From: Hyphomonas sp.
Lineage (GTDB): Bacteria > Pseudomonadota > Alphaproteobacteria > Caulobacterales > Hyphomonadaceae
Assembly: GCA_013791775.1 (NCBI GenBank)
Contig: VMTE01000044.1
Span: 186,001 to 250,000 of the forward strand
Direction: 5' to 3'
DNA: 64,000 nucleotides
Shown: piece after piece, positions 51,667-61,978 of the stretch
Layout of the letters: every line of letters begins with the position of its first letter
Numbering within the stretch: position 1 is the first letter of the stretch
Position numbers and translations under genes: made by a program
Notes under the pieces: model-generated
Told to the model about the DNA's origin: nothing
The model's database searches: none
What the model saw: the letters and a program-made list of their open reading frames with translations, nothing else

Positions 51667-52050
51667 ATGGCTTTACCCGTTCCTGTAGAACCCAGTCGGC
51701 GCGTCGCAGTTGTCGATGACAGCGATGCGGTACGTCTGTCGCTTCGCCTGTTGCTCGGGCGGCGCGGCTTTCAGGTCCACACCTTTGCAACGGCTGCAGA
51801 TCTGTTGGCCGGCTTGGCCGAGGCCGAGTACGATTGCTTCGTGATCGACTTCAAACTTGAAGACGGGGACGGATTCGAGGTGCTGGCAAAGATTCGCCAG
51901 GGCGGGTTCGAAGCGCCCGCGATCATGATTTCCGGCTGGGATTCAGGCACCCTTGAAGGGCGATCCCAAAAGGCCGGATTCGCGGCATTCGTGCGCAAGC
52001 CCATGCTGGAAACCTCGCTTGCGGACGTGCTGGACCAGGTCTTGGGATAA
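51667..52050 (+). CDS. Stand-alone receiver-domain protein
   Basis: The 127-aa protein is a CheY-like receiver without output domain: acidic pair VVDDSD, phospho-acceptor Asp61 in FVIDFKLEDGDGF, Ser in IMISGWDS and Lys in FVRKPM. It resembles the FixJ receiver and lies 73 bp behind fixJ on the same strand. Single receivers near fixLJ can act as phosphate sinks or inhibitors of the kinase. Whether this one takes phosphate from FixL is inference. Confidence 0.88.
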   Translation: MALPVPVEPSRRVAVVDDSDAVRLSLRLLLGRRGFQVHTFATAADLLAGLAEAEYDCFVIDFKLEDGDGFEVLAKIRQGGFEAPAIMISGWDSGTLEGRSQKAGFAAFVRKPMLETSLADVLDQVLG

Positions 52051-52075
52051 GTTTCGGCGACAGGCGCTTGCGCGG

Positions 52076-55000
52076 TCAGTGAAAATCCCGGCTCTTCGGA
52101 ATGGTGCGTACATTGCGGGGATGCTGGGCGCCGTCTCGCCGGGCGCCGGGCACCTTGCGCTCCGCAACCGGACGGGCGACTTCGTCTGCGTTCGCCAGCA
52201 CGCCCTTCATCGCATCCCGCAGCACGTCTTCCGACAGCAAGTTCAGGTCATCCGTGCGGTCGAACAGCCTTTCGGCAACGATATGGGTCACATTGTCCGC
52301 CGTCTGGACGCGTCCTTCGACATGCAGGATGCGCGCGCCCATGACGACGGGACGGAAGCGTTCCATGACGCGTTGCCAGACAACGAGGTTCGCGATGCCG
52401 GTCTCGTCCTCGAGGGTGATGAAGACGACGCCATTGGCCGAACCCGGCCGCTGGCGCACGAGCACGAGCCCGGCCGTCTGCACCCTTCGCCCGTTCGCGG
52501 CGGCCACCGCTTCAGCCGTCGGCAGGATTTTCCGCGCCCGGTATCCTTCCCTTAGGAAACTCATGGGATGGCCCTTCAGGGAAAGCCGTGCGGTCTGGTA
52601 ATCCTGGATCACCTGTTCCGAGGGCGGCATCAGGGGCAGGGCCGTCCCGGCCTCGTCGCCCTGCTCGGACACGCCGGTCGATGAAAACAGGGGCAAGGAC
52701 TGGTCAACGACCTCGCCGCGCACATGCCACAGCGCCTCGCGGCGCGTCAGCCGCATCGACCCGAATGCGTCGGCGGTGGCGAGCCGTTCCAGCGGCGCCC
52801 GGTGCAGGCCGGTGCGCTGGCGCAGGTCTTCCGGTGTCGTGTAGCCCGGCCCTCTGGCCGCCATCAGAGTCTCCATCTCGCTCTCGCGCAATCCGTCGAT
52901 CTGACGAAAGCCGAGCCGGACGGCGCAGAGCCCGTCCCCCTTGTCCATCGGCTCCAGCGTGTTGTCCCAGTCCGAGTAATTGACATCGACGGGGCGCACC
53001 TCGACCCCATGCTCGCGGGCGTCGCGCACGATCTGGGCCGGCGCATAGAACCCCATCGGCTGGCTGTTCAGAAGGGCTGCGCAGAACACATCCGGATGGT
53101 GGCATTTCAGCCAGGACGACACATACACCAGCAGCGCAAACGACGCGGCATGGCTTTCCGGGAAGCCATACTCGCCGAAGCCCTTGATCTGGTCGAAGCA
53201 GCGTTTGGCAAATAGCGGATCGTAGCCGCGCGCCACCATGCGCGAGACCATCATCTCCTCGTAATTCTGGATCGTGCCGACCCTCCGGAACGTCGCCATC
53301 GCCCGGCGAAGCCCGTTGGCTTCTTCCGGCGTGAACTTGGCGGCATCGATCGAGATCTGCATGGCCTGCTCCTGGAACAGCGGTACGCCGAGCGTGCGCC
53401 GGAGGATCCGGGAAAGCTCGTCGGCGGGGCCATGCGCCGGGGAGGGGCTGGGAAAGTTGACCGGCTCCAGCTTCTTCCGCCTACGGAGATAGGGGTGCAC
53501 CATGTCACCCTGGATCGGACCGGGCCGCACAATCGCCACCTCGATCACGAGATCGTAGAAGGTGCGCGGCCTGAGGCGGGGCAGCATGTTCATCTGCGCG
53601 CGGCTTTCCACCTGGAACACGCCCAGGCTGTCACCCTCGCACAGCATGTCATAGGTCGCGGCATCGTCTGCCGGGAGGGTGGCGAGATTGAATCGCAGGC
53701 CCTTGTGCAGTTCGAGAAAGTCGAACGCCTTGCGGATACAGGTCAACATGCCCAGCGCGAGGACATCGACCTTCAGGATGCCCAGCGCGTTGATGTCGTC
53801 CTTGTCCCACTCGATGAAGGTGCGCGCGTCCATCGCGGCGTTGCCGATCGGCACGGTCTCGATCAGCGGCCCGCGCGTCAGCACGAAGCCGCCGACATGC
53901 TGCGACAGGTGGCGCGGAAAGCCGATCAGCTGCTGCGTCAGTTGGATGGCGCGCCGGATCAGCATGTTCGCCGGATCCAGCCCTGCGCCCGCTATCTGCT
54001 TTGCCGATATGCCGCTCCCCCAGCTGCCCCAGACCGAGCCCGCCAGCGCGCCGGAAATATCCTCACTGAGCCCCAGCGCCTTGCACACTTCGCGCACGGC
54101 CGAACGCGGGCGATAGCAGATCACCGTTGCGGTCAGCGCCGCGCGGTGCCGGCCATAGCGTCCGTACACGTACTGGATAACCTCCTCGCGCCGCTCATGC
54201 TCGAAATCGACATCAATGTCCGGCGGCTCCTTGCGTTCACGCGACAGGAAACGTTCGAACAGAAGACTCGTCTCCGCCGGATCGACGCTGGTGACGCCGA
54301 GGCAGAAGCAGACCGCCGAGTTTGCCGCCGAGCCGCGCCCCTGACAGAGGATGCCCTGCGCGCGTGCCCAGGCGACGATGTCGTGCACGGTGAGGAAATA
54401 CGGCGCGTAGGACAGCTCTTCGATCAGGCCGAGCTCCTTGCGCACCTGCCGGGCGACGGTGTCCGGGATGCCTTGAGGATAGCGCCATCGCGCGCCTTTC
54501 CAGGTGAGAAACTCAAGATGCCCCTGCGGTGTGGCGCCGGGCGGCACGGGCTCGTCCGGATATTCATAGGCCAGTTCATCGAGGCTGAAGGTGCAGCGTT
54601 CGGCAATCTCCAGCGTCCGCGACAGCGCCGGCTCAAAGCCCCTGAACAGCCGCGCCATTTCCGCCGCATCCTTCAGGTGGCGCTCGGCATTCGCCTCCAG
54701 CCGGAAGCCGGCGGCATCGATGGTGCAGTGTTCGCGGATACAGGTCAGCACGTCCTGCAGCGGGCGGCGCTCGGGCTGATGGTAGAGCACGTCATTGACG
54801 GCGATGAGCGGGACGCCGTTGCGGGCGCCGAGTTCGGCAAGGCGCGCGAGCCGCTCCCGGTTGCGCCCGGCATGGGCATACCGCGCGGCAAGGTAGGTCC
54901 GCCCGGGCGCGGCCTCCGCAATCTGCGCCAGCGCCGCCTCGAATCCGGTAGCCGGTTTGTCCGGCGGCAGCACGATCAGGATCTGACCTTCGCCCGCGCG

Positions 55001-55339
55001 GAGAATGTCCTGCAGATCCAGATGGCACGCGCCTTTCTCCGCCTTCAGCTTGCCTTCGGAGAGCAGCCGCGACAGGCGGCCATAGGCAGCCCGGTCCACC
55101 GGATAGGCGAGGATCTCCGGCCCATCGACCGGCACGAGCCGGGCGCCGACGAGCAGCTTCAGGCCGATCTCCTTGGCCGCCAGGTGTGCGCGCACGACGC
55201 CGGCCAGCGTGTTGCGGTCCGCCACCCCGATCGCCTGAAGGCCAAGCTCCGCGGCGCGCCGCACCAGCTCCTCGGGATGGCTGGCCCCCCGCAGGAAAGA
55301 GAAGTTCGTGGTGATGGCGAGTTCAGCATAGCGGCTCAT
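52076..55339 (-). CDS. dnaE2: Error-prone DNA polymerase DnaE2 (ImuC)
   Basis: The 1087-aa C-family polymerase is used for translesion synthesis in the SOS response. An N-terminal PHP domain ([20 protein letters not shown]) is followed by the palm with catalytic Asp residues in [20 protein letters not shown] and the third in the [10 protein letters not shown] region, then a helix-hairpin-helix and a C-terminal OB domain ([13 protein letters not shown]). The ATG at 55339 overlaps the imuB stop by 4 bp. It is the last gene of the imuA-imuB-dnaE2 cassette and should be LexA controlled. Confidence 0.95.
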   Translation of the reverse strand: MSRYAELAITTNFSFLRGASHPEELVRRAAELGLQAIGVADRNTLAGVVRAHLAAKEIGLKLLVGARLVPVDGPEILAYPVDRAAYGRLSRLLSEGKLKAEKGACHLDLQDILRAGEGQILIVLPPDKPATGFEAALAQIAEAAPGRTYLAARYAHAGRNRERLARLAELGARNGVPLIAVNDVLYHQPERRPLQDVLTCIREHCTIDAAGFRLEANAERHLKDAAEMARLFRGFEPALSRTLEIAERCTFSLDELAYEYPDEPVPPGATPQGHLEFLTWKGARWRYPQGIPDTVARQVRKELGLIEELSYAPYFLTVHDIVAWARAQGILCQGRGSAANSAVCFCLGVTSVDPAETSLLFERFLSRERKEPPDIDVDFEHERREEVIQYVYGRYGRHRAALTATVICYRPRSAVREVCKALGLSEDISGALAGSVWGSWGSGISAKQIAGAGLDPANMLIRRAIQLTQQLIGFPRHLSQHVGGFVLTRGPLIETVPIGNAAMDARTFIEWDKDDINALGILKVDVLALGMLTCIRKAFDFLELHKGLRFNLATLPADDAATYDMLCEGDSLGVFQVESRAQMNMLPRLRPRTFYDLVIEVAIVRPGPIQGDMVHPYLRRRKKLEPVNFPSPSPAHGPADELSRILRRTLGVPLFQEQAMQISIDAAKFTPEEANGLRRAMATFRRVGTIQNYEEMMVSRMVARGYDPLFAKRCFDQIKGFGEYGFPESHAASFALLVYVSSWLKCHHPDVFCAALLNSQPMGFYAPAQIVRDAREHGVEVRPVDVNYSDWDNTLEPMDKGDGLCAVRLGFRQIDGLRESEMETLMAARGPGYTTPEDLRQRTGLHRAPLERLATADAFGSMRLTRREALWHVRGEVVDQSLPLFSSTGVSEQGDEAGTALPLMPPSEQVIQDYQTARLSLKGHPMSFLREGYRARKILPTAEAVAAANGRRVQTAGLVLVRQRPGSANGVVFITLEDETGIANLVVWQRVMERFRPVVMGARILHVEGRVQTADNVTHIVAERLFDRTDDLNLLSEDVLRDAMKGVLANADEVARPVAERKVPGARRDGAQHPRNVRTIPKSRDFH

Positions 55340-56937
55340 GCAAACAGTCCCTGCACGAACCATTCAGGCAATTGTCCCCGCCCGTCATCATAAAGGCCAT
55401 CGCGGTAGACCCAGTAGCGCCGCCCCTCTGCATCCTCGATCCGGTAATAGTCCCGCGTGCGCGGCAGCGGGGTCGCGCCCGCGTCCTTGCCGGGCAGGAA
55501 CAGCCACCATTCCGGCGAAATCCGCTCCGGCCCGTCAGAGCGCACCACCCGGCGCACCACTCGCCGCCAGACAAAACTCAGGGGCGGCCCGTCCGGCACC
55601 TGCGCAATCACGTCCACCCGTTCGGGCCAGGCGAGCATCCGCGCCGGTCGCGGCGCCTCGCGGGCGGGCAGGGCCGGCCCGGTGCGGGGAAGCTCGCCGG
55701 TGAAGACCACGCACCGCTCGGCCTTGTCGGGGGCATGCCGGGCCTCGGAGAGCGTCAGGCTGACCGTACCCTCGCCAAGCCTTGCATTGATCCGGTCCGC
55801 CAGCGCCGACAGGGCCGTCTCGTCAACAGCCGTCCCGGCGAGGTCTCCCGAGAGGGGCCGGCTGCCCATCTCCATCGGGCCGGTGCGCTGGGCTTCCAGC
55901 AAGAGCAGGTCGATGCCGAAACCCGGATCCACCGTCTCGATCTTCTCGCGGAAAAGCCTCAGGATGTGCTCCGGTGTGCGCACCGGCCGCGCAGCCTGGG
56001 CCGTGGCTGCGGAGACCTGGCCGTCGGAATGGAAGGCGCTGAACACGAACCGCCGGGCGCCGGCCCCCTTGTCTGAAAGCGCCGCGCACAGCGTCTCCAC
56101 CAGCTGCTGCAAGCCGGCTTCAAGGCCGGCCGCCTGGGTAAGCGGCTCGGGGCAGGCCAGACGGGAAAAATATTCCGGCGGCGGACGAAGCGGCGTCATC
56201 GGCTCAATCCGTAACCCGAGCGCCTGGTCGAGACGCAGGCAGACAGCGTCTGCGGCGTGACGCGACTGGAACCGCCGTGCAAGCGCCTTCCGGTCGATCC
56301 CGTAAAGCTGCCCGATCCGTGTCAGGCCAAACCGGCGCAGCAGGGTGATCGCCTCGGGTGACAGGCGCAGCGCCTGCACGGGCAGGCCGGCAAGCCCCTC
56401 GCGTTCGGCGCCCTGCGGTAAGATCTGCGGCGCGCCCTCCTGCGCCGCATGGCGGGCCAGCGCCTGCGCGGCGCCGGGTGTGCTCGCCAGCGCGATCCGG
56501 TGGCCATACCCCGTCCGCGTCAGCCTCTCGGACAGCCGGGCGGCCATGGCGCTCTCGCCGCCGAACAGGTGATCGCATCCGGTCGTCTCAAGCCGCAGCC
56601 CGTCGAGGTCATCAAGTGCGACAAGCGGCGAAAAGCCGGTCATCCACCTGGCAAGCAGGTTGAGGGCGCGCGCATCGGCCTCCCGGTCGATTTCCTCGGC
56701 GATGAGGTCCGGCAGGCAGGCCCGGGCATCGCTGAACCGCTGGCCCGGATGGACACCGCCTGCCCGCGCCGTTGCATTCGCGGCCGCGACGGTCAGCCCG
56801 TGCGCGGACTTCTCATGCAGCACGAAAGCGGGCGGCTTAGCCGGCCTTGCGGCGGGAAGGGGCTTCCCGTGCCACCGGACGCGGCGCAGCCGGTCCAGCG
56901 GCCAGTCCGGAAACCACACCGAGAGATAGCGTTTCAT
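55336..56937 (-). CDS. imuB: ImuB, Y-family polymerase-like mutagenesis protein
   Basis: The 533-aa protein has the fold of Y-family DNA polymerases but lacks the catalytic acidic residues: the start [19 protein letters not shown] carries no DxD where active enzymes have one. ImuB is the hub that joins ImuA, DnaE2 and the beta clamp. Two adjacent ATGs, 56940 and 56937, are possible; both lie inside imuA, giving an overlap of about 100 bp in another frame. It overlaps dnaE2 by 4 bp. Confidence 0.93.
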   Translation of the reverse strand: MKRYLSVWFPDWPLDRLRRVRWHGKPLPAARPAKPPAFVLHEKSAHGLTVAAANATARAGGVHPGQRFSDARACLPDLIAEEIDREADARALNLLARWMTGFSPLVALDDLDGLRLETTGCDHLFGGESAMAARLSERLTRTGYGHRIALASTPGAAQALARHAAQEGAPQILPQGAEREGLAGLPVQALRLSPEAITLLRRFGLTRIGQLYGIDRKALARRFQSRHAADAVCLRLDQALGLRIEPMTPLRPPPEYFSRLACPEPLTQAAGLEAGLQQLVETLCAALSDKGAGARRFVFSAFHSDGQVSAATAQAARPVRTPEHILRLFREKIETVDPGFGIDLLLLEAQRTGPMEMGSRPLSGDLAGTAVDETALSALADRINARLGEGTVSLTLSEARHAPDKAERCVVFTGELPRTGPALPAREAPRPARMLAWPERVDVIAQVPDGPPLSFVWRRVVRRVVRSDGPERISPEWWLFLPGKDAGATPLPRTRDYYRIEDAEGRRYWVYRDGLYDDGRGQLPEWFVQGLFA

Positions 56938-57568
56938 CATTCCACTCGAGATCAAAGACAGTCCCGGCGGCGTTCGGCGCGGTCCGGCAACGCTCGAGCA
57001 CGGCCCGCCAGCGGGGGTGTCCGGGGGCCTGCGGATCGTACCGGTTCGGGGCGGAGGGGCGGGGATGGATACGCCACCGCGTGGCGGCCGCTGTCGCGCC
57101 TTCGCGGGTCTGCGGCATCAGCAGGATCACCGGAACGCCGTGGCGTCCGGAGGCCAGCGTCAGGCGCCGGGTCGCCGTGAAATCCGCCGCCTCGACCTCG
57201 GCAATGACAAGGCTCACCGCGCCGGAGACCACGGCTTCCTCGATCACCCACAAGGCATCCGGCAGCGTGCGGACCTTTACGCTGAGGCGCGGGGGCGGCT
57301 GGCCCTGCATGTGCCGGAGGGCAGCTTCCGGAACCTGTCCCAGATCGTCGGCGAACCGTGTCTGGCTGACCCACAGCCAGGCACCCGCCTGCGCCGGCCG
57401 TGTCGCGGCCAGGACAAAGCCGGTAGCCGCAGCCCGGTCGCCATAGGCCGTTTCGGCGACTTCGTGCAGGCCCACGGCGCCGAGGCCGAACGGAAAGCCC
57501 GCCGGCGCCTCCGGCGCCGCTGTGAGCGGGCCCAGCAGGCCTTTCATCTTGAGCGTGGCAATATCCAT
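56837..57568 (-). CDS. imuA: ImuA, RecA-like mutagenesis accessory protein
   Basis: The 243-aa protein belongs to the ImuA/SulA-RecA-related family that works with ImuB and DnaE2 in SOS mutagenesis. Family marks are GLGAVGLHEVAETAYGDRAA, the segment LWVIEEAVVSGAVSLVIAE and VPVILLMPQ. The ATG at 57568 lies only 2 bp from a LexA box, leaving little room for a ribosome site; Met8 at 57547 is the next option. The 3' end overlaps imuB by about 100 bp. Confidence 0.9.
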   Translation of the reverse strand: MDIATLKMKGLLGPLTAAPEAPAGFPFGLGAVGLHEVAETAYGDRAAATGFVLAATRPAQAGAWLWVSQTRFADDLGQVPEAALRHMQGQPPPRLSVKVRTLPDALWVIEEAVVSGAVSLVIAEVEAADFTATRRLTLASGRHGVPVILLMPQTREGATAAATRWRIHPRPSAPNRYDPQAPGHPRWRAVLERCRTAPNAAGTVFDLEWNDETLSLGVVSGLAAGPAAPRPVAREAPSRRKAG

Positions 57569-57570
57569 AT

Positions 57571-57585
57571 GTTCTTATTTTGTTC
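57571..57585 (-). promoter_or_regulatory. LexA (SOS) box of the imuA-imuB-dnaE2 operon
   Basis: The plus strand shows GTTC, seven bases (all A or T), GTTC at 57571-57585, the exact alphaproteobacterial LexA direct repeat GTTC-N7-GTTC. It lies immediately upstream of imuA. Repression by LexA and induction by DNA damage follow from established alphaproteobacterial SOS biology. Confidence 0.9.
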
Positions 57586-57731
57586 TTTTGGGTCGGAGTC
57601 AATCCCTTACCCCGCCCGGCTGCGGCGTGACGTCTCGCCATGGCGCCATGTTCACGCTAGAGGCTCGCCCTAGATCCATCGCAGGGGATCAACCCGGCCC
57701 CGCCACAAGGGATCGCGATACCGAGGGCACC

Positions 57732-58955
57732 ATGGCACAATCACAATTCAAGGGGTTCGCCGGCATTGCCATTCGCGGCGAGATGCGCGGCGACCCGGAC
57801 GATCCGCTGGTGATCCTTGTCCACGGCGGCGGTCAGACCCGGGACATCTGGAACGAAACAGCGTCAGCGCTGGCACGCGCGGGACGCCAAGTGATCGCCA
57901 TCGACCTGCGCGGGCACGGCGAGAGCGAATGGCCCGCCGACGGGCGCTATGATTTCGGGGCCTATGTCGAAGACCTGCGCGCGGTCCTGGCGCAGCTGCC
58001 GTCCCGCCCCGTCATCGTCGGTGCATCGCTCGGCGGCTGGGTCGCGGCGGCGGCCATCGGCGAAGACGGCGCGCACCTGGCGTCCGGCCTGATCCTGGCT
58101 GACGCGCCGCCCGACCTCGACCTCACCAACATCCGCAAGGCAGCGGGCACCTTGCGCGCCGCATCCGAGACGGCAAAAGGCGCATGGGACCCGCGCATGC
58201 TGGAACGGTTTCAGCTTGAGGAGGCCCTGAACCGGTTCAAGGCGGCGGCGCCCAATATCCAGATGCCGGTCCTGTTCGTCCGCGGCGCGCTCAGCGATGT
58301 CACGGATGCCGCTTCGGCCAGCCGGATCGTCGAACAGATCCCGGGCGCCGAATACGCAGAGATCGGCGACGCCGGCCATGTGCTGGCCGCCGACCGGTCA
58401 GACCTGTTCAGCGCCACCTTGCTGGATTTCCTGGAGCGCCGGGTTCCGCGCTTCGTGCCGGAATACCGCTCGGGGTCCGATGCCCGTACCCTGCGCGAAG
58501 CGCTCGGGTGTTTTGCCACGGGTGTCACGGTGGTCACCGCCTTCGAGCGGCCCAGCGGCGAGCCGGTCGGCCTGACGGCCAACTCGTTCACCTCGGTATC
58601 GCTTGATCCGCCCCTCCTGCTCGTCTGCATCGCCAAGACATCCAACAGCCTGAAAGCTCTCGAAGAGGCGGAGCATTTTGCAGTCAACGTGCTGCACATC
58701 GGCCAACAACCCGCCTCGCGCATCTTCTCGCGGCCGGGCGAGGAGCGCTTCCAGCAGACGCCCTGGAAACGCGGCCGGCATGATGCGCCGCTCCTGTCGA
58801 ACGCCCTCGCGAATTTCGAATGCCGCCGGCACCAGATCCATGATGGCGGCGACCACGTCATTCTGGTCGGCGAGGTGCTTCGCGCCAACTTCGACCCGCG
58901 CCGGGATCCGCTGCTGTACTTCCGCGGGAAATACCGCCGGCTGCATTTCTCCTGA
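57732..58955 (+). CDS. Alpha/beta hydrolase fused to a flavin-reductase-like FMN-binding domain
   Basis: This is a 407-aa two-domain protein. Residues about 1-245 are an alpha/beta hydrolase with oxyanion HGGGQTRD, nucleophile Ser99 in GASLGG, acid Asp189 and His216 in GDAGHV. Residues about 250-407 are a flavin-reductase domain of the HpaC/RutF type (LREALGCFATGVTVVTA; GLTANSFTSVSLDPP; LVCIAKTSNS). The frame runs through without a break, so it is a true fusion. It might feed reduced flavin to a monooxygenase and hydrolyse the product, but no monooxygenase is adjacent. The ATG at 57732 follows GAGGG. It converges on another alpha/beta hydrolase. Confidence 0.88.
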   Translation: MAQSQFKGFAGIAIRGEMRGDPDDPLVILVHGGGQTRDIWNETASALARAGRQVIAIDLRGHGESEWPADGRYDFGAYVEDLRAVLAQLPSRPVIVGASLGGWVAAAAIGEDGAHLASGLILADAPPDLDLTNIRKAAGTLRAASETAKGAWDPRMLERFQLEEALNRFKAAAPNIQMPVLFVRGALSDVTDAASASRIVEQIPGAEYAEIGDAGHVLAADRSDLFSATLLDFLERRVPRFVPEYRSGSDARTLREALGCFATGVTVVTAFERPSGEPVGLTANSFTSVSLDPPLLLVCIAKTSNSLKALEEAEHFAVNVLHIGQQPASRIFSRPGEERFQQTPWKRGRHDAPLLSNALANFECRRHQIHDGGDHVILVGEVLRANFDPRRDPLLYFRGKYRRLHFS

Positions 58956-58969
58956 CCGCGGGAGGCGGT

Positions 58970-59842
58970 TCAGAGAAACGCCTTCAGATCAGACACGAAG
59001 CGGTCGAACTGATCGTGGTGCAGCCAGTGCGCGGCGTTTTCATAAGTGCGCACTTCCGCATTCCGGAAATGCGCGATGCGCCCGTCTTTTTCCGGGTTCG
59101 AGGCCCAGCTGTTCTGGCCGTAGAGCAGCAAGGTGGGGCAGGTAATTTCCCGCCACAGGGCTTCAACATCTTCGTTGGCCATGTCGTAGGGCACCATCAC
59201 CCGGAAGTGGTTGTCGAACTTCCAGGAATAGGTCCCGTCCTCGTTCTGGCTGATGCCGTGAACGGTCAGGTGGCGCGCCTGCGCATCGCTGAGATAGGCG
59301 TTCTCTTCCTTCATGCGCTGATAGGCTTCATCCAGCGTCGCATAGCGTCTCGGACTGCGCCCCGCCGCCGCCCGCTTGGCATCAATCCAGTCGCGCATCC
59401 GCTTGCCGATGGGTGCGCCGAGACGCTCCTTCAGCATCTTGGGTGACGGCCCGAGCCCTTCGATGGCCACGAGCTTGCGCACGTTCTCCGGATAGATGCC
59501 GGCATAGCGCAGGCAGATGTTGCCCCCATAGGAGTGCGCCACGAGAGTCACCGGAGACAGCTGCTTCTGGTGGATCAGTTGTGCCAGATCATACACGCAG
59601 GAGCGCACCGAATAGTCGCCGTCGGCCGACCAGCTGCTGTCGCCATGCCCGCGAAGGTCCGGCGCAATCACATGCCAGTCGCTGCGCAGTTCATCGGCGA
59701 CCCAATCCCAGCTCCGGCAATGGTCCCGGCCGCCATGCAGCAGGATCAGGGGCGGGGCGTCCGCATTGCCCCAATCGACATAGTGAAGCCGGAGGCGCTG
59801 CGAGAAATAGCTGTGTGAGGTAGGGCCGGTAATCATGTCCAT
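58970..59842 (-). CDS. Alpha/beta hydrolase
   Basis: The 290-aa hydrolase has oxyanion HGGRDHCRSWD, the RGHGDSSWSADGDYSV strand, nucleophile Ser104 in VAHSYGGN and catalytic His in AAHWLHHDQF. It resembles haloalkane-dehalogenase/epoxide-hydrolase-like esterases. The two hydrolase domains of this neighbourhood share general motifs (RGHGxS, WxADGxY) and might be related by an old duplication. A second ATG lies two codons in. Substrate unknown. Confidence 0.87.
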   Translation of the reverse strand: MDMITGPTSHSYFSQRLRLHYVDWGNADAPPLILLHGGRDHCRSWDWVADELRSDWHVIAPDLRGHGDSSWSADGDYSVRSCVYDLAQLIHQKQLSPVTLVAHSYGGNICLRYAGIYPENVRKLVAIEGLGPSPKMLKERLGAPIGKRMRDWIDAKRAAAGRSPRRYATLDEAYQRMKEENAYLSDAQARHLTVHGISQNEDGTYSWKFDNHFRVMVPYDMANEDVEALWREITCPTLLLYGQNSWASNPEKDGRIAHFRNAEVRTYENAAHWLHHDQFDRFVSDLKAFL

Positions 59843-60003
59843 GAATTAGCCCCAGCCGGCCGCCAGCGTCCAGAGCCCGGACCGGCAACTGCCGCAACGA
59901 CAAGCCTTCGCCCCCCGTTGCGTCGGTCCGCAAGCACGCTAGGCTGGCTCCACAACGCACCGCTCGAAACAGGGCGGCGCACACGGTCTCCGGGGAGGAA
60001 CCA

Positions 60004-61971
60004 ATGCAAAAGATCCTGGCTGCACTCTGTGCCGCAGCAATCGGCACGTCCTGCACCCTGTCCAGCGAACCTGTGGAACGAGCGACGGGCGAAGCGACAC
60101 CGGCAACCGTCGCGGCAAACCAGGCGTTTTCCGCAGGCTTGCCCTGGAGCGACGAGACTGAAGCCGCGCTCGCCAGCCGGGGCTTCATCGCGGCGCTGGA
60201 CGATCCGAAGATCCTGTCCGCCGATGGCCGGACCGTGTTTGACGCCAGCGCCTACGACTTCGCGGACGGCGAGGTCCAGGCGACGATGAACCCGAGCCTT
60301 TGGCGCCACCTCAGCCTGATGAACAATCACGGTCTGTTCGAAGTGGTACCGGGGCTCTGGCAGGTTCGTGGTCTCGATCTCTCGGTGATGAGCGTGATCG
60401 CAACCGAAACCGGCTACATCCTCGTCGATCCGCTGACGTCCACCGAAACCGCCGCCGCCGCGCTGGGCCTTGTGCGCAAGCATGTCGGCGACAGGCCGGT
60501 GGTCGCTGTGATCTACACGCACAGCCACGGCGATCATTTCGGCGGCGTCAAAGGGGTTGTCAGCCAGGCGGACGTTGACGCCGGCAAGGTCCGGATCATC
60601 GCGCCGGACGGGTTCATGGATCATGCCGTGAGCGAGAACCTGATCGCCGGCCCCGCGATGACCCGGCGGGCCACCTACCAGTTCGGCACGCGCCTCACAC
60701 CCGGCCCCGCCGGGCAGGGCGGCGCCGGCATCGGGACCGGTCTGCCGAGCGGCACCTTCAGCCTCATCGCGCCCACCTACTCCGTCAAGGAGACGGGCGA
60801 GAAGCTCGTCATCGACGGCATCGAGATTGAATTCCAGGTAACGCCGGGCACCGAGGCGCCCGCGGAGATGAACTTCTACCTGCCGCACCTGCGCGCGCTG
60901 TGTCTCGCAGAAAATGCCAATGCCACAATGCACAACGTGCTTCCGCCTCGCGGCGCGCTGGTGCGCGATTCCAAGGCGTGGGCGGACTATCTGACCGAGT
61001 CGATCCGCCTTTTCGGCGACCGCACGGATGTGATGTTCGTCTCGCACGGCTGGCCACGCTGGGGCCAGTCCGATGTCGTCACCTTCATGGGGCTCCACCG
61101 TGACGCCTACAAATATCTCCACGATCAGTCGGTGCGTCTGATGAACAAGGGGTACACGGCCGAAGAAATCGCCGAAGTGATCGCCCTGCCGGACGCCCTC
61201 GCCTCGAAATGGTACAACCGGGGCTATTACGGCACGATGGCCCACAATTCGAAGGCCGTGTATCAGCGCTATCTCGGCTGGTATGACGGCAACCCTGCCA
61301 ACCTCAATCCCTGGCCGCCCGAAGAGGCCGCCGTGCGCTACGTCGAAGCGATGGGCGGCGCGCGCAAGGCGCTTCGCATCGCGCAGAAGGCGTACAAGGC
61401 GGGCGACTATCGCTGGGCCGCCGAAGTTGCCAGCCGGATCGTGTTTGCCGATCCGGCAAACCTCGATGCGCGCGAGATTCTCGCGCAGTCCTTCGAGCAG
61501 ATGGGCTACCAGGCTGAAGGCTCGCTCTGGCGGAACATGTACCTGACCGGCGCCGCCGAATCGCGGGCCGCGCCGCAAGCGGCCACCGTCTCGGCGCTGT
61601 CTCCGGACGTGATTTCGGCGATCTCGGTCGAACAGGTCTTCGACATGCTGGCCGTGCGGATTGATCCCGCTCTGGCAGAAGGCAAGTCGGTGTCCATCCT
61701 GTTCGAGTTCCCGGATGCCGGCGAAGCCCGCCTTGTCACGATCCGGAACTCCGTGCTGGTGCACGAGGCCGGGGCCGGCGCCCAGGCTGACGCCACCTTG
61801 CGCCTGCCGAAGGCGGCATTCCTCGGCATGATCTTCGCCGGTCAGAAGCCGGCGGACCTCGTGGCCAAGGGCGCGCTGACGATGCAGGGCGATCCGCTGG
61901 CGGCCGCAACATTGCTCGGCGTGCTGGATCCTCCGGCGCCGCCGGAACCCTTCCCGATCGTCACACCCTGA
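60004..61971 (+). CDS. SdsA1/BDS1-type alkylsulfatase (metallo-beta-lactamase fold)
   Basis: The 655-aa exported enzyme is predicted to cleave primary alkyl sulfates such as dodecyl sulfate to alcohol and sulfate. The dizinc motif THSHGDHFGG is at residues 172-181, with APAEMNFYLPHLRALCLAEN and the acidic ligands typical of SdsA1, a helical dimerisation domain (GWYDGNPANLNPWPPEE) and a C-terminal SCP2-like domain for alkyl chains (ISVEQVFDMLAVRIDPALAE). The N-terminus has a signal; Cys17 (IGTSC) is only a poor lipobox. AGGAACC precedes the ATG. Confidence 0.92.
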   Translation: MQKILAALCAAAIGTSCTLSSEPVERATGEATPATVAANQAFSAGLPWSDETEAALASRGFIAALDDPKILSADGRTVFDASAYDFADGEVQATMNPSLWRHLSLMNNHGLFEVVPGLWQVRGLDLSVMSVIATETGYILVDPLTSTETAAAALGLVRKHVGDRPVVAVIYTHSHGDHFGGVKGVVSQADVDAGKVRIIAPDGFMDHAVSENLIAGPAMTRRATYQFGTRLTPGPAGQGGAGIGTGLPSGTFSLIAPTYSVKETGEKLVIDGIEIEFQVTPGTEAPAEMNFYLPHLRALCLAENANATMHNVLPPRGALVRDSKAWADYLTESIRLFGDRTDVMFVSHGWPRWGQSDVVTFMGLHRDAYKYLHDQSVRLMNKGYTAEEIAEVIALPDALASKWYNRGYYGTMAHNSKAVYQRYLGWYDGNPANLNPWPPEEAAVRYVEAMGGARKALRIAQKAYKAGDYRWAAEVASRIVFADPANLDAREILAQSFEQMGYQAEGSLWRNMYLTGAAESRAAPQAATVSALSPDVISAISVEQVFDMLAVRIDPALAEGKSVSILFEFPDAGEARLVTIRNSVLVHEAGAGAQADATLRLPKAAFLGMIFAGQKPADLVAKGALTMQGDPLAAATLLGVLDPPAPPEPFPIVTP

Positions 61972-61978
61972 GCGGGCT

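Noticed and set aside
53432-55393. 653-codon open frame on the plus strand
   Set aside because: It lies antisense to dnaE2, has Arg/Gly/His-rich composition without any domain, and dnaE2 is complete with catalytic residues. High-GC shadow.
59833-61764. 643-codon open frame on the minus strand
   Set aside because: Antisense to the alkylsulfatase gene, which has all zinc motifs. No recognisable protein features.
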